A DNA stretch of 64,000 bases, from assembly GCA_013339895.1 (NCBI GenBank), contig JABACO010000015.1, positions 2,985,741-3,049,740 of the forward strand, read 5' to 3'. This stretch comes from Ephydatia muelleri (lineage: Eukaryota > Porifera > Demospongiae > Spongillida > Spongillidae). Every line of letters begins with the position of its first letter. The first letter of the stretch is position 1. Made by a program: the position numbers and the translations under genes. Below the pieces are notes generated by a model. It worked only from the letters and a program-made list of their open reading frames with translations, had not been told where the DNA came from and made no database searches. Of the stretch, positions 35,037-48,689 are shown one piece after another.

Positions 35037-35603
35037 GCCCAGTGTTAGCATGCGGATTTCTTACTTGCAACCTTTGTGTCGAGGAAGTCTAGCGTTGTGA
35101 TACATGACATTGCAATGAAGGTCAGATACATGTAAGTTACAGACTTGGGGACACACTATTAAATATTGAAAGGGATTATCTGCACAGCACACAGTCAGGG
35201 ACCTTGTTCCGGCAGTATGGTTAACCACTGGTGAGTGTGTGCAACAGTCTATAGACTGGGGACTTGTATTGGCTTGCCCAATCCCCAAGCATTGTTCTAA
35301 AGAAAAATATCTCACCATTATAACCATAGCAACACATCCACAAATATTAAATTAAATGAAAGGTGGCCACACCTGAGGATGGGCAGTACAATGGTGGGCC
35401 GTCCAACGAACTTCCAGTTGGTCTTGAGGTAAGCTATGTCTGTTCTGATGAGGTCCACAAGAAGGCTGTTATCCAGACATAGGTAGAAAGCTTCATGGTC
35501 CAGGAACTGTACCAAGTGGGTACCAAAGCGCATGTACATAAAGGTACTCATCAATATAGTACACCGTATACTAACACATACATCATCAGGGCCACTGGAA
35601 GGA

Positions 35604-36052
35604 TATAGACCCTTTTCCATTGTGGGCATATAAACAGATAAACGTGGCTGTATAAACAAAAAAACGTCATAAGAATGAACATATAAACGTCACGTGCTCG
35701 CCCAAACCAATGTCATCGACGTATGTTAATCTTTTAGCGCAATGAAGATATTTTCAGAAGATGTTTTTCCTTAAGAGAGTGCATGGGTGGATGATGTAAC
35801 AAAATGGCCAGATTTACAATTGGGCGATTTATATGCGCGTACTAGTACTATTAATTGAAATAGCTTCTGCTTGCATGTGGTCACCATTAACCGGCTTCGA
35901 ACACTTTAGAAATCGTATCAAATGTTTTGTTTTGGACGCGCACGTGATGCAGACGTAACGTTAATTTTGTTTATACGCCCCATATTATGACGTTTTTTGT
36001 TTATACAGCCACGTTTATCTGTTTATACGCCCACAATGGAAAAGGGTCTATA
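35604..36052. mobile_element. 449-bp DNA element with about 70-bp terminal inverted repeats
   Basis: TATAGACCCTTTTCCATTGT at 35604 mirrors the right end at 36052. The arms stay similar for about 70 bp and then less well to about 110 bp. TATA at both edges may be a TA-type duplication. Non-coding. It occupies the place where further PHKA exons would be expected. Confidence -1.
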
Positions 36053-36528
36053 AAAAGTGGTAGGACTGATAAATATTCAATACATGAATGTTTATTAATA
36101 TTCATTCATTAAGATACATGTACACCAGCAGTCCTAAATCTAACTCACATATGATGAATCCCACCCTCACACCCTCACTGTGCTGGCACTTGTTGTAAGC
36201 AAAAGCTTGTTTTCTTCCTCTTCGTAATTAAAATCTCAAATAGAATAAAAAGTAGAATAAAAAAACTTTAACTTCAAATATCGTGATAACCACGTTTCTT
36301 TGAGACATCCAGTGCACAGATATTATATGCAGCATCACACTACAGATAGAATTCCAAACACAAATGTTAAGAGCGGAAGCTGTAGCGGAACTAAGGCAGA
36401 TCGATTACGGGGATACATAAATGGTAAAAATTTGTAGCTTTATTTTAACTGGACACATAGCTGCTGGTCTTCAGCTACGAGTACCACTGATGGGAAAAGG
36501 GGGAGGGGCATCATGCAGGGGACGGGGT

Positions 36529-36530
<2 letters not shown>

Positions 36531-36617
<87 letters not shown>
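36531..36617. repeat. (CA)n microsatellite abutting a splice donor
   Basis: In the minus-strand sense this is (GT)n that begins within the donor GTATGTGTG of the PHKA-like exon ending at 36621. Confidence -1.
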
Positions 36618-36620
<3 letters not shown>

Positions 36621-36770
36621 CTTGCACGATAGGGTCATGCCTTGGCTGCATGCACAGCCTCCTATTCAGAGGGTCAATCTCCCCAGGAGCTATCAGCTTG
36701 TCCCGGAGCAGTCCACACAGTATGTATAGGGACTGCGCCCACATGTGCTGTACCTTGGCACTGGGCAGCT

Positions 36771-36923
36771 CATAGGCGTAGAAACCGGCATGGGGGGGGG
36801 GGGGGCCAGCCAGAGGGGGCCTTGGCCCCCCCAATCTTGGGCATTTTGTATATAAAGTACGCTGAATTTATATTGGACACACCCTTTGGGCTCCCCAATC
36901 CTGTTTATGTTCCTACGCTTCTG
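36771..36923. mobile_element. 153-bp hAT-type MITE with perfect 8-bp target duplication
   Basis: GGGCAGCT at 36763-36770 and again at 36924-36931 flanks the insert. The ends CATAGGCGTAGAAAC and the complement of CAGAAGCGTAGGAAC form short inverted repeats. A G run and a GGCC/GGCCCCC palindrome follow the left end. The insert lies within the PHKA-like exon that reads LPSAKVQHMWAQ. Confidence -1.
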
Positions 36924-37249
36924 GGGCAGCTGTGGGGGTTCTTGTATTGTAGAGGCAACTAGAGTTGGAGTTGATCTTATAATCATGTGGCTTGTTCCCC
37001 CGTTAATGGGTTACCCCACTGTTAATGGCATATCACATGGCTAGTACATGTACATTGTACTTGGCTTATTGCATGACTATATAGTATTCCTGTTCTTTAC
37101 TCCCCTACCTATGACATCCCTTTACTCCCCTAGCTACGACATCCCTTTCTCCTCCATTTATCAGGTAAATTATAAATATTTCCCTACAGGTACCCAGTCC
37201 TAAATATGAGCTGGTAAGAGGCAATGCTTACGGTCAGATCATCATACTA

Positions 37250-37422
37250 AGGTGGGGGAGGGGTGGGGGAGAGGGTGGGGGAGAGGGTGGGGGAGAGGGT
37301 GGGGGAGGGTGGTGGGAGAGGGATGGGAGAGGGTGAGAGAGGGGTGGGGGAGAGGGGTGGGGGAGAGGGGGGAGAGGGGGGGGCGGGAGAGAGGGTGGGA
37401 GAGAGGGGTGGGGGAGAGGTAC
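37250..37422. repeat. G-rich imperfect repeat (GGGGGAGAGGGTG)
   Basis: Repeated GGTGGGGGAGAG units fill the intron directly after exon 37423-37624 (minus strand). G tracts are dense enough for G-quadruplex formation on the + strand. Confidence -1.
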
Positions 37423-37880
37423 CTTTTCCGTTCCCCTTGTCCTCTGGAACCAGGTACAGCTCTGGTATGTACACAAGGTCATCGTATAGTACCTCTCCAT
37501 CTCCTCTCCATTGCCATCAAGGACGCCATTGATGGCCAGATAGATCACAAACAGAGGCCATTCACACTCTATGTTCTCAAACAACCTTAAGCTCCGAGTA
37601 CTCATAGTGCTGACGGTGGGGATCCTGGGGAGGAGAGGTGTGGGAAACATCTCCTTCCTACCCTCTCTCCCTCCCTCCTCCTTGCACCCTCCCCTCACTC
37701 ACATCTTCTCCCTCTTCCCATTCTCACCTCCTTTACTGTCTGGTAGCCATCTCTCAGGAACCTCTTACAGCCATATTCACCCTGAATAAGCACATACCAC
37801 AGGGGCTAATGGTCATGTAACACAGGACATTGACATGTATGACTATGGGAGTGGGGGGAACATTATATGCACAGTTGTCG

Positions 37881-38569
37881 TCAGATTAAAAGTCACGTTT
37901 CGTTTTAGTGCGACGATTACTGCACCATGCAGTCTTTTCATAAACACCATATTAGTACGATTATCTCTTTTAACCCTTTCGTATGTGTTAAACGATACTT
38001 GTGAACTGCGCAACTCAGTTTAAACTGGTTTTATAGTTTAGCATGCGGCGTCTTTTTTAAATAGTCGATAGTTTAAACGATGACGCTTCGAAAAGCACTG
38101 AAAGAATTGAGTAAGTATAAGTAACTTTCCAAAATAATCGAAAAAGTGTTTCATATTGTACTTGTTCCGAAGAACCGTTTTTCCTAATATTCTGGGCCGA
38201 GGAGAATTCGGTAACGAGGGTACCAAAGAAGAAGGTGTTGCCATCGGTAAAAGGAGCTGCGCATGAGGTTGGCAGCACTGTACAAGTGAATACTTTCATG
38301 CGTACATTTTATGCCCTCCGATCGCAAGCGCTTGTAGATATTTGGCGCTTTGTGCTTTCCGATGATAAAAAAGGATGCAAAGCTTGAAATAATCGCTGTA
38401 CACCATTTTCAATAAGTTTTTTTTAAAGTGACGCGGTAAAAAAAACTATGACGTCTTGACAAAATGCGGTGTTAATACGAACAATTCGAAGACAAAACTA
38501 AGCCAAACCCGAAGCCATACACCCGTGCAACAATCGTCGCACTAAAACGAAACGTGACTTTTAATCTGA
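37881..38569. mobile_element. 689-bp DNA element with 38-bp perfect terminal inverted repeats
   Basis: TCAGATTAAAAGTCACGTTT at 37881 begins a 38-bp arm that is exactly complementary to the end at 38569. Internal minus-strand frames (38038-38299) have no recognisable domain. The flank CG/TG pair gives no certain duplication. It lies where a PHKA exon is missing. Confidence -1.
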
Positions 38570-38789
38570 TGCCTACTGTACCACTATGGAGGAACAGCCA
38601 ATACATACTGCACACCGTTCCTATACAAGTAGGCCCGCAAGGGGTACACACAAACATGCATACATGTCACTCACATTGCACTGAGCCAGCTCGTCATACA
38701 TGACATATATGATAGAAGAAGGGCCTCCCCTGGCTCCAAATTGGTCCAGACCACTGACAGCATCCAGGGCAGCCTGGGGAGGAGGAAGT

Positions 38790-38975
38790 TATCATCACCA
38801 TCATCATCATTGATGGGATCGGGTCTGATGATGGTGGTGATGATGATTCACTCATTTCTTTGCCATCCTGCCCTTATCAACCTGTGTAGTTCCCCCCCCC
38901 CCCCCCCCCCCTGATACCATTTATAGTCATTTGTACAATTAAATATTGGAATAGCCCAATGTGCTATCTGATTAG
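38790..38975. repeat. ATC/ATG-rich patch, 20-C run and MITE remnant
   Basis: CATCATCATC and ATGATGGTGG at 38796-38846, then C20 at 38892-38911. The complement of GGGCTATTCCAATATTTAAT ends near 38957 and is shared with the MITEs at 28250 and 42190. Confidence -1.
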
Positions 38976-39069
38976 TCATATATTCCTCATCTGTAAACGA
39001 GAAGGGTATGTTTTTCACAGCAAACCAAATCCCAGTAGAACCAGCTGACACTCCTAAGACAGCAGTGAC

Positions 39070-40260
39070 AAACACCATTTGAATTTGTACGCATGCCCTT
39101 TGGTTTACATAATGTAGCACAATTAATCCAGCGTTTTATTCATGAGGTGCTACATGGTCTACACTTCACTTATGCATACGTGGACGATGTACTCATTGCT
39201 AGTGGATCTCTAGTGAAACATGTGGACCGCATACGTCAGGTGTTGCAGCGCTTCCATGACCAGGGAGTTGTCATTAACCCAGCAAAGTGTAAATTTGGTG
39301 CTAGTGAGCTAATAGGCATGGCATCTTGTCCTTTAGAAGAGAAAGTTGCAGTAGTTCGAAACTTTCCACGCCCTACGACACGTCGCAAACTCCGAGAACT
39401 TTTGGGGCTTGTCAACCTCTACCATCGTTTCATTCCCCATTGTGCTACAATATTGTGCTGTTGGGTCTAGAACTACCAACAAATAACCAGCAATGGCATA
39501 ATGTTAAAGTATTGCTCTCCTATTAACCACACTGTAAGCTCAATGATATGATCCTCCAACCACTGCATTCCCTATTATCGTCCAAACAAGGTGAAGATCA
39601 TGCTTTCCACTGGACCACTGAAGCTGATACTACTTTTTCAGCAACCAAAGAAGCTTTGGCAACTGCCTCGTTATTGTTCCATCCCAAATCTAATGCCCAT
39701 GACAGAAGCTTCTGACATACATAACCACCACTCTTCTTTGTGTTGTTCCTCAACCATTAGTCACTAGCAGTTTCTGGCAGGATGCTGCACTCCTTATCTC
39801 ATCCTAGCATACTGTTGCTGGTTTTGTCTGACCACATGTCAACACACATCTGCTCTCAGTGGCACGTTTGTCGCACCTGATGTACGATTTGATCTTGTAC
39901 ATATGGATATGGTGGGGCCCCTACCAGTTTCACAGGGTTTTACAGTGCTTGTTGACTGTGGTGGATCAGTTTATGCGTTGGCCTGAAGGACATTACTGCC
40001 GCTTTGGTAGCCCGGGCTTTTTTTTCTGCATGGTTTGGTGTACCCTCTCTTCTTACAACGGATTGTGGGGCAGCAATGTGAGTCCACTTATTGTTGAGGG
40101 AACTGACTTGTCTGCTGGGCTGCACATGAGTACGTACGAAGCAAACCATCCTTCAGTCAAATTATGGTTTAGTGGAACGTTTCCATCGTCAAATGAACGC
40201 TTCATTGAAAGCATGCACAACCACCCCTGGCAATTCAGGAGCCCTTTGCTTGAACAAGTT
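39070..40260 (+). mobile_element. Ty3/Gypsy retrotransposon remnant (RT and integrase)
   Basis: The RT frame (39093-39470) carries MPFGLHNVAQLIQRFIHEVL, the catalytic YVDDVLIAS, VVINPAKCKFG and LRELLGLVNLYHRFIP. After a degraded RNase H interval, an integrase start is readable: GTFVAPDVRFDLVHMDMVGP near 39865, then VDQFMRWPE near 39963 and GLVERFHRQMNASLKA-like text near 40170. Frames change several times. LTRs were not found. Unlike the copy at 12540-13570 it is on the + strand. Confidence -1.
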
Positions 40261-40479
40261 GTCTGTGAAGCCAGAAGAGTAAGACTATATTGCTTGGTGT
40301 GTGTATGTGTTAGTGTGTGGTTGCTTAAAAGTGTGTATAAAGTTTGTGTGTGTTTGCATAGACATTTCATTACATGTATGTGGTACATGAAGACCTTACA
40401 ATTGTGTGCTACATGTATGTAAACTGTGTTTAGCCTATTGTGCTGCCTGGGGTACATGTACATGTTAGCAGTTTTGTAG

Positions 40480-40740
40480 GGGACAAACTGTGTACATGTA
40501 CACGTAGGCCCCCCATGCAGGGTAGGTGCATGTACATGTAAGTCCAGGGTAGTTCTATGAAGGTACATGTATATCCAGGATAGGCCCAGGATAGGCCTAT
40601 GTAGGTACATACATGTAGGTCCAGGATAGGCCTATGTAGTCACATGTAAGTCCAGGATAGGCCTATGTAGTAGGTCCAGGGTACTAGTATAGGCCTATGT
40701 ACATGTAGTTACATTGTAGGTCCAGGGTGGTACAGGTGGT
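40480..40740. repeat. Degenerate minisatellite, GGTCCAGGATAGGCCTATGT
   Basis: Units of roughly 30-40 bp share TCCAGGATAGGCCTATGTAG and ACATGTA. Divergent and irregular. The stretch 40860-41460 contains a relative of the 30193 MITE (40905-41000) and no gene. Confidence -1.
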
Positions 40741-41569
40741 GATAAACACATAGGCAAAGATGAGGAGAGTGAAGTTGAGGATAACTATTCAGATGAAATT
40801 GAAGTTGACTTAAAAACTGGACCCTTGCAAGACAACTTTGATAATTTCATTATGTGGTAGGTTCATTGTGTGCTATGTAAACTGTCAGGTGGACTTACTT
40901 TGCATTGCTGTATCTCCATAACGGAAGAGGTAAAAATCAACGATCTGCAGAAATCAATAGTGACAGGACTCCTTTACGTGCATATCGATTTTGAAGTGAT
41001 TTGGACATTCCTGCAGGGAGCTACCTGGATTTTGAACCCCTCGGGGTACTGTGCCTTGTAACGTCGGCAAGGAGCAAGGGTAAGACACCAAAATCGATTT
41101 TCGTAGAGAGAAGTGGTGTGGCAAAAAGTGTTCGAAATAGGAAGGTGATAGCTTAAACCTTTACGGAGTTTTAGCGATTCAAACGTGAAGCATTTTTATA
41201 ACTTTTTATATATATAGCCACTTTTCATTTTCTCGGAAACTGACCCATATGTATATACAACCACACATAATTTGTGTGCAGACATGTTTAGGCATTCTTT
41301 TGGGCCACAAGCATGAGGACTGATGCCATAAACTTTGCTAGTACATTCAGATTGGAGGGGGGTGGAGTGTGCCTTGGGCCTGATGCTTTTGGCCTTAGTG
41401 GTCATTTAAGATGCATGAAGTCCTGATACTTTGTAGTCCTATAGGGTTCTCTGCTAGTATTTATTTTAATCTTTGTACTGGGGAAGAGCAGCCAGGGCCA
41501 GGAACCCAATGCTGAGAGTGGCTATTCTTTGTTCCACTATGTTCAGGGATTTACCACCAAGTTTGCAAC

Positions 41570-41880
41570 AGGGGGTGGGTTTTGGAATATAGGGGGTGGA
41601 CAAAAATAAAAGTCTTCCCAGCGCACCATTAAACGGCAGTTTTAAGAAACCAGGGGGTGGGTTAGTCAAATTAGGTGCAAACCAGGGGGTGGGTAGGGGG
41701 TGGATAAATAGCTGAATTGTTGTTTCCACCTCTAAATATCATGTTAACATGAGAGTCCCATGTTTAACAGAAGTGTACAAGCCACTTCAATAATGTACAA
41801 GCCAATTCAATATTAGCAAATGTGTACAAACCAATTCAATAAGTCAGCAAATGTGTACAAGCCACTTCAATGGATGTGCC
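41570..41880. repeat. GGGGGTGGGT repeats and a TGTACAAGCCACTTCAAT repeat
   Basis: Five AGGGGGTGG motifs lie between 41570 and 41705. Four copies of GTACAA(G/A)CCA(C/A)TTCAAT follow at 41775-41878. No coding sequence. Confidence -1.
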
Positions 41881-42189
41881 CTACTGCTTTGCTTACCACA
41901 AACCACTCCCAGATATCTCAGATCTGCCTACAGCCCTGACCCTCCCACAACACTCCCTATTTGCCCTGACTGTATGAATACGTATGTTCAGTGCACACTC
42001 CTTGTGCCATTTGCTGGTCTTAACCATTAAAATAGGTAGTCAGTGGACCATTGCTCACTGGTAAATGGGTACTCTAAAGAGGGGGGGGGGGGGGGGGGGG
42101 AGAGAGAGTGCTAACACCCAGAGGTAGGGTCACATAGCTAAGGAAACAACCTGTGTTGGCCTCTAGGATTACAATAGTTTGCACCACAT

Positions 42190-42356
42190 TGGGCTATTTC
42201 GTACCCCCCCCCCCCCCCCCTACTGATGACATCAAAATAAATTCCCCTGGACTATTAATAAATTCCCCTGGATATTACCAGTATCAAAGCTAACCACGCA
42301 GATAACTGATTTGTCATCAGTAGGGGTGTACGAATTTTATCTGGAATAGCCCATTG
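42190..42356. mobile_element. About 165-bp MITE, GGGCTATT ends
   Basis: TTGGGCTATTTCGTACCCC on the left is complementary to the right end (GTACGAATTTT...GAATAGCCCA). TACTGATGACA and TGTCATCAGTA form the inner part of the arms. The centre has two copies of AATAAATTCCCCTGGA. A G run (42080-42100) and a C run (42205-42221) lie nearby. Confidence -1.
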
Positions 42357-42745
42357 GTTCAGGCAACCTAGCATGTGGCAGTCTGAGCCTATACATACAG
42401 CCTGCACATCACTCACCCCAAAAATGGCTACATTTGCTAGCCTGGGGTCCTTAGGTGTCTCTAGCTATTTGGGCACTGCCTGACTGCCCTTTTACAGCAT
42501 GCAGTCAATGGGATAAATGTGCAGCTCACATTTGCTAAATTATAAATGAAATTAATTTTGTGACCACAGTGCTGTAAAGTTGTGTTTCCAACACATTTTT
42601 GACATACAAGTATTAAAGACACTTCCATCAGATTTGGACTAGAATAAAATAAAGGTACAGTTGTTAGAAACAGTGTTTAATGGATATTTATCAAGTGCCC
42701 ACTCAGCCAATGCATTTAGGCCAGACTCAGACCTACCCATGCCAC

Positions 42746-42748
<3 letters not shown>

Positions 42749-42779
<31 letters not shown>
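42749..42779. repeat. Short (CA)n
   Basis: CA tract of 30 bp. The stretch 42360-43000 is otherwise unassigned. Confidence -1.
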
Positions 42780-42782
<3 letters not shown>

Positions 42783-43000
42783 CTCTGCCCAGCAGCAGAA
42801 TTATCTCTAGTAATCACCTCCCACCACACTCCCTGTGCCTTGTGTATTTGACTATCACACTTGTATTTGACTGTTGCCCTCATACCACAAACTTGTACTC
42901 TGAATATATTGTTGCATGTCCTCTCATTATTGTACCAAATCACCATGTATGCTGGTCTTATTATTTTAAAAAGGTGGGCGGTTCCCTGGGGGGTGGGGGG

Positions 43001-44000
43001 NNNNNNNNNNNNNNNNNNNNNNNNNNNNNNNNNNNNNNNNNNNNNNNNNNNNNNNNNNNNNNNNNNNNNNNNNNNNNNNNNNNNNNNNNNNNNNNNNNNN
43101 NNNNNNNNNNNNNNNNNNNNNNNNNNNNNNNNNNNNNNNNNNNNNNNNNNNNNNNNNNNNNNNNNNNNNNNNNNNNNNNNNNNNNNNNNNNNNNNNNNNN
43201 NNNNNNNNNNNNNNNNNNNNNNNNNNNNNNNNNNNNNNNNNNNNNNNNNNNNNNNNNNNNNNNNNNNNNNNNNNNNNNNNNNNNNNNNNNNNNNNNNNNN
43301 NNNNNNNNNNNNNNNNNNNNNNNNNNNNNNNNNNNNNNNNNNNNNNNNNNNNNNNNNNNNNNNNNNNNNNNNNNNNNNNNNNNNNNNNNNNNNNNNNNNN
43401 NNNNNNNNNNNNNNNNNNNNNNNNNNNNNNNNNNNNNNNNNNNNNNNNNNNNNNNNNNNNNNNNNNNNNNNNNNNNNNNNNNNNNNNNNNNNNNNNNNNN
43501 NNNNNNNNNNNNNNNNNNNNNNNNNNNNNNNNNNNNNNNNNNNNNNNNNNNNNNNNNNNNNNNNNNNNNNNNNNNNNNNNNNNNNNNNNNNNNNNNNNNN
43601 NNNNNNNNNNNNNNNNNNNNNNNNNNNNNNNNNNNNNNNNNNNNNNNNNNNNNNNNNNNNNNNNNNNNNNNNNNNNNNNNNNNNNNNNNNNNNNNNNNNN
43701 NNNNNNNNNNNNNNNNNNNNNNNNNNNNNNNNNNNNNNNNNNNNNNNNNNNNNNNNNNNNNNNNNNNNNNNNNNNNNNNNNNNNNNNNNNNNNNNNNNNN
43801 NNNNNNNNNNNNNNNNNNNNNNNNNNNNNNNNNNNNNNNNNNNNNNNNNNNNNNNNNNNNNNNNNNNNNNNNNNNNNNNNNNNNNNNNNNNNNNNNNNNN
43901 NNNNNNNNNNNNNNNNNNNNNNNNNNNNNNNNNNNNNNNNNNNNNNNNNNNNNNNNNNNNNNNNNNNNNNNNNNNNNNNNNNNNNNNNNNNNNNNNNNNN
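43001..44000. other. Assembly gap (1000 N)
   Basis: Exactly 1000 N, a conventional gap size, preceded by a G-rich run. Nothing can be said about its content. Confidence -1.
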
Positions 44001-44569
44001 CTGATGAACACACCAGGGTTGTCTATCAAACACGTAGGCCTATAGACCAATGTGATGGAACTCCATTTACTGCACTATTCAGACCCCCCCCCCTCACCTT
44101 CAATGACTACCCATGCACCGAAAATAAAAAAATAAGGTAAGGATTTTATACAGCTAACTTAAACCATTCTCTATGAGAAAGTTTGTGGCATATAGGATTT
44201 GAAGGCAATAGTGGTGTAAAAAGCAAGGAAACAAGGTCTTATCAGAAGGAAAAATGTAGTAGTCCTATATTTAACACATTTAAACCTAGGACTATTACAT
44301 TCTGCTTTTGATAAGTCTTTATCAGAAGGAAAATTTAATAATCCTATATTTAGCACACAAACAACATATGCCCTCAAATGTGCTAATGATATGGCTATTA
44401 CATTTTCCTTCTGATAAGATCTTGTTTTCCTTGCTTTCAAATCCTATATATGCCACCAACCGCCTCCTCCTCCACGTTCTCCTCTCTCTCCACGTCCGCC
44501 TCGTCCATCTCGTCCGCCTTCTCCACCCCCTCAGGAACCTCCCGTTTAATTCACTCAACTTATAGGAAG

Positions 44570-44830
44570 TGGGAGTGTCTCTAGGGGCAGCTGCTCAGGC
44601 CTCCGAGATCAGGAAGCACAGTAGCAATGATGGCAAGTGTGGAGAGCTAGGATGAGTATGCATCCCTCTGGTCTTTGAGACGTGTATGGTGCATGCTGGG
44701 GACAAGAGGCTGTGAAGTGTTTTGCTAAATTGGCATCTACGCTTGCTATATCACCTACTCTAAGCCAAAGTCTGTCATTCTACATGACCTATATGGCAGA
44801 CTCCAACAACACCTATCGGGAGGTATTGCA
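44570..44830 (+). mobile_element. C-terminal fragment of the restriction-like endonuclease LINE
   Basis: Reads AAQASEIRKHSSNDGKCGELG, a stop, then CIPLVFET, and in another frame CWGQEAVKCFAKLASTLAIS. This matches the terminal part of the LINE at 13851-16391. From 44150 to 44560 two short repeats of TTATCAGAAGGAAAA and TCCTATATTTA occur in both orientations. Confidence -1.
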
Positions 44831-45203
44831 ATACATCATGGCGAGAAATTTCAGACGCTCATTAGCAATTCCTGGCTCGTGTTATTGCAAACGTTCGTTA
44901 ATTTCCCGCGCACACGACCATTGAGTAAGCTTCACTTTTGATCACCATAAATCAGGGAAAGCCGCGTATATGGTTTCCCAGAAGTTCGATGATGGATAAC
45001 ATTATAGCCTATCACTCTGCTGGGCTGATGTAATTTTCAGCCCCTACTACTAGCTTCTGCATAAGAATTAGTGCTCCTCCATAGAGATGTATTGAACATT
45101 GAATGATTTTTATCACTATCTTTTTTGTTGCTCGAATTTGAAGATGGGAATGTATGGTTTCCCTTTTTTCGTACGATAGTATCATCTAGCTTAGGCAACT
45201 TTT

Positions 45204-47027
<1,824 letters not shown>

Positions 47028-47355
47028 CTTATGTGCATGGGATAAGAAAACGGTTTACGGGACTGGTAACGGCTTTCTATCAGGTTCCCGTGCCCATAAG
47101 CTTACTTCCCAGGACACTTTTTGTCATTAGGGTACCTACAATATGGAGAAATGAGCGGTCACCAAAGTTGTATAAGTTACTTTTTTTTTGTTGTTTCTGA
47201 GATTCCATCACATGATTTCTGTTGTGCATATGTAGAAAGACATAATATAATTATTTTGTGAATTATCCGTGATCCAATATTCAATAATACGGGCTACTAC
47301 TAATGTACAGCAAAAACCTATACTTGATAATTACTAACTATTCCACGATGCTACT

Positions 47356-48410
47356 TCAATTGCGGTATCGGAATCTTGTCCTCTGTCTTAGATTCATACC
47401 CCCTTTATATAGAAAGTTTTGGTTCCTGGAGGCAAAATAGCGCTTTCCGTAGAAGGTACATAAAATACAGTTTTCTGACCTAATTACAGCATTCCACCAG
47501 CTATAAATCTTGATTCGTGTTGGAATTTTCACTTGCGGCAACAGATTCTGGTCCACTATACACGAATGTGTTTTACTGTGGTGGAAACATATTTTGTACT
47601 TTAAACCAGTCGGTTCCTGGAGGATTTATATTATAATGGTCATTGGTGCTCATGATTCGATGATTATTATTAAAAATGGCGGAAGTGCGCACTACTCATG
47701 TAACACCCTCGCTCGTTCCCGGCCCCATTTGGAAAAAGGTTAACGTTGATTGCACAATTTGACAATAACCGCTTATTTATAACTAACAAACACCTCAAGT
47801 CGCTTTTTTCATATACAAGGTCAGTTACTATAGTACGTATTACACTCTGTGTGTGTACCGATACGCTTGCGTTAATTCATGTATGCCTATAAGAAGGCTT
47901 GTACATACATGCTAGTTTCGTACCCAGACTTGTTTACGTTAGCATTATCGCACAATGTATATACATGCACTCACATGTAGACAAACGCAAGCTTTCAATC
48001 TGCCCATTGTGACACGCACATACACACGCATGCCATACCCCGCACCCACACATTGACAAGGCTTTTGGAGAAGGGCGTTCGGATATGGGAAGGCATGGTA
48101 TGATGTATTAGGCCAAGCCTGGAAATAGGCATACATCGGGGCACACTGGCATACATACGTTGGGGCATACGATTAGAGTGTGCGAGGGGGAGAGGCCGGG
48201 GGAGGGAGGGTGAGAGGCCGGGGGAGGGAGACATAGTTGTAGGCATGCAGCTACATGTATCCATACATAGAGCCATGTGCATGTGTGTGTGGTAGAGATA
48301 TGCAGATCTTATACTTTTAGGCTTTTCTAAGAGTGACTGCATGCCGTGACCTTTTGCTGAGCTGGTTACATGTACACATACCATCAGTTGCTTTCCAACC
48401 ACTGGGATTT
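47356..48410 (-). mobile_element. PiggyBac-like element, 5' part only (inverted copy of 57310-58290)
   Basis: The minus strand reads MDQNLLPQVKIPTRIKIYSW and then WNAVIRSE. The + strand at 58122 reads the same with a few changes. Similarity extends over about 1 kb, including the non-coding part with GTATGCCCCAACGTATG and AGATCTGCATATCTCTACCA. The catalytic part is missing. Shares its coding frame with the fuller copy at 57310-59000. Confidence -1.
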
Positions 48411-48689
48411 TAAGATCAATGCAATGATGAAATGTGGCACTGTGGTCATTATGCGCGTATGCATCAATAATCGATAATTAATTGTTCAACCGGGAATAAC
48501 CGGTTGTTTTAAAACGAACAACCTCAACCGATAGGTTTTTTTTTTTTTAATAATCACCTTAACCGACGTTTTTTTTTTTTAATAACCTCTTACAGCCGGT
48601 TTTATTTTTCTAAACTAACAGGTTTCAAGCCTTAAGTCACACACATATACACAAGCAAACACTTCACCGCGGTACCGCCTCATTTTGAA

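Larger units (their letters stand above)
34016..38773 (-). pseudogene. PHKA: Phosphorylase b kinase regulatory subunit alpha, broken partial gene
   Basis: Exons on the minus strand match the alpha regulatory subunit, which with beta, gamma and calmodulin controls glycogen phosphorylase kinase. 38675-38773: AALDAVSGLDQFGARGGPSS. 37728-37781: GEYGCKRFLRDGYQTVKE. 37423-37624: DPHRQHYEYSELK, LFENIECEWPLF and YIPELYLVPEDKG, in two frames. 36621-36940: VQHMWAQSLYI and APGEIDPLNRR. 35373 to about 35545: DHEAFYLCLDNSLLVDLIRT. 35072 to about 35150: MSCITTLDFLDTK. 34248-34382: YTLDEIVRKLH. 34016-34119: LVRHTAGMLKKRVEDLGPV. Exons A-D join in phase where testable. The catalytic glucoamylase-like N-terminus, the exon before 37781 and the stretch between 36621 and 35545 are absent; inverted-repeat elements sit in both internal gaps. 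Two frame breaks (near 37585 and 37500) and a MITE in an exon argue for a pseudogene. Family call strong, exact edges less so. Confidence -1.

Noticed and set aside
37240..37430. Proline-rich protein frame on the minus strand
   Set aside because: It is the complement of a simple G-rich intronic repeat next to a recognisable PHKA exon.
42680..44140. Frames of 350-486 codons across the gap
   Set aside because: Nearly all residues come from N bases; no evidence of coding.
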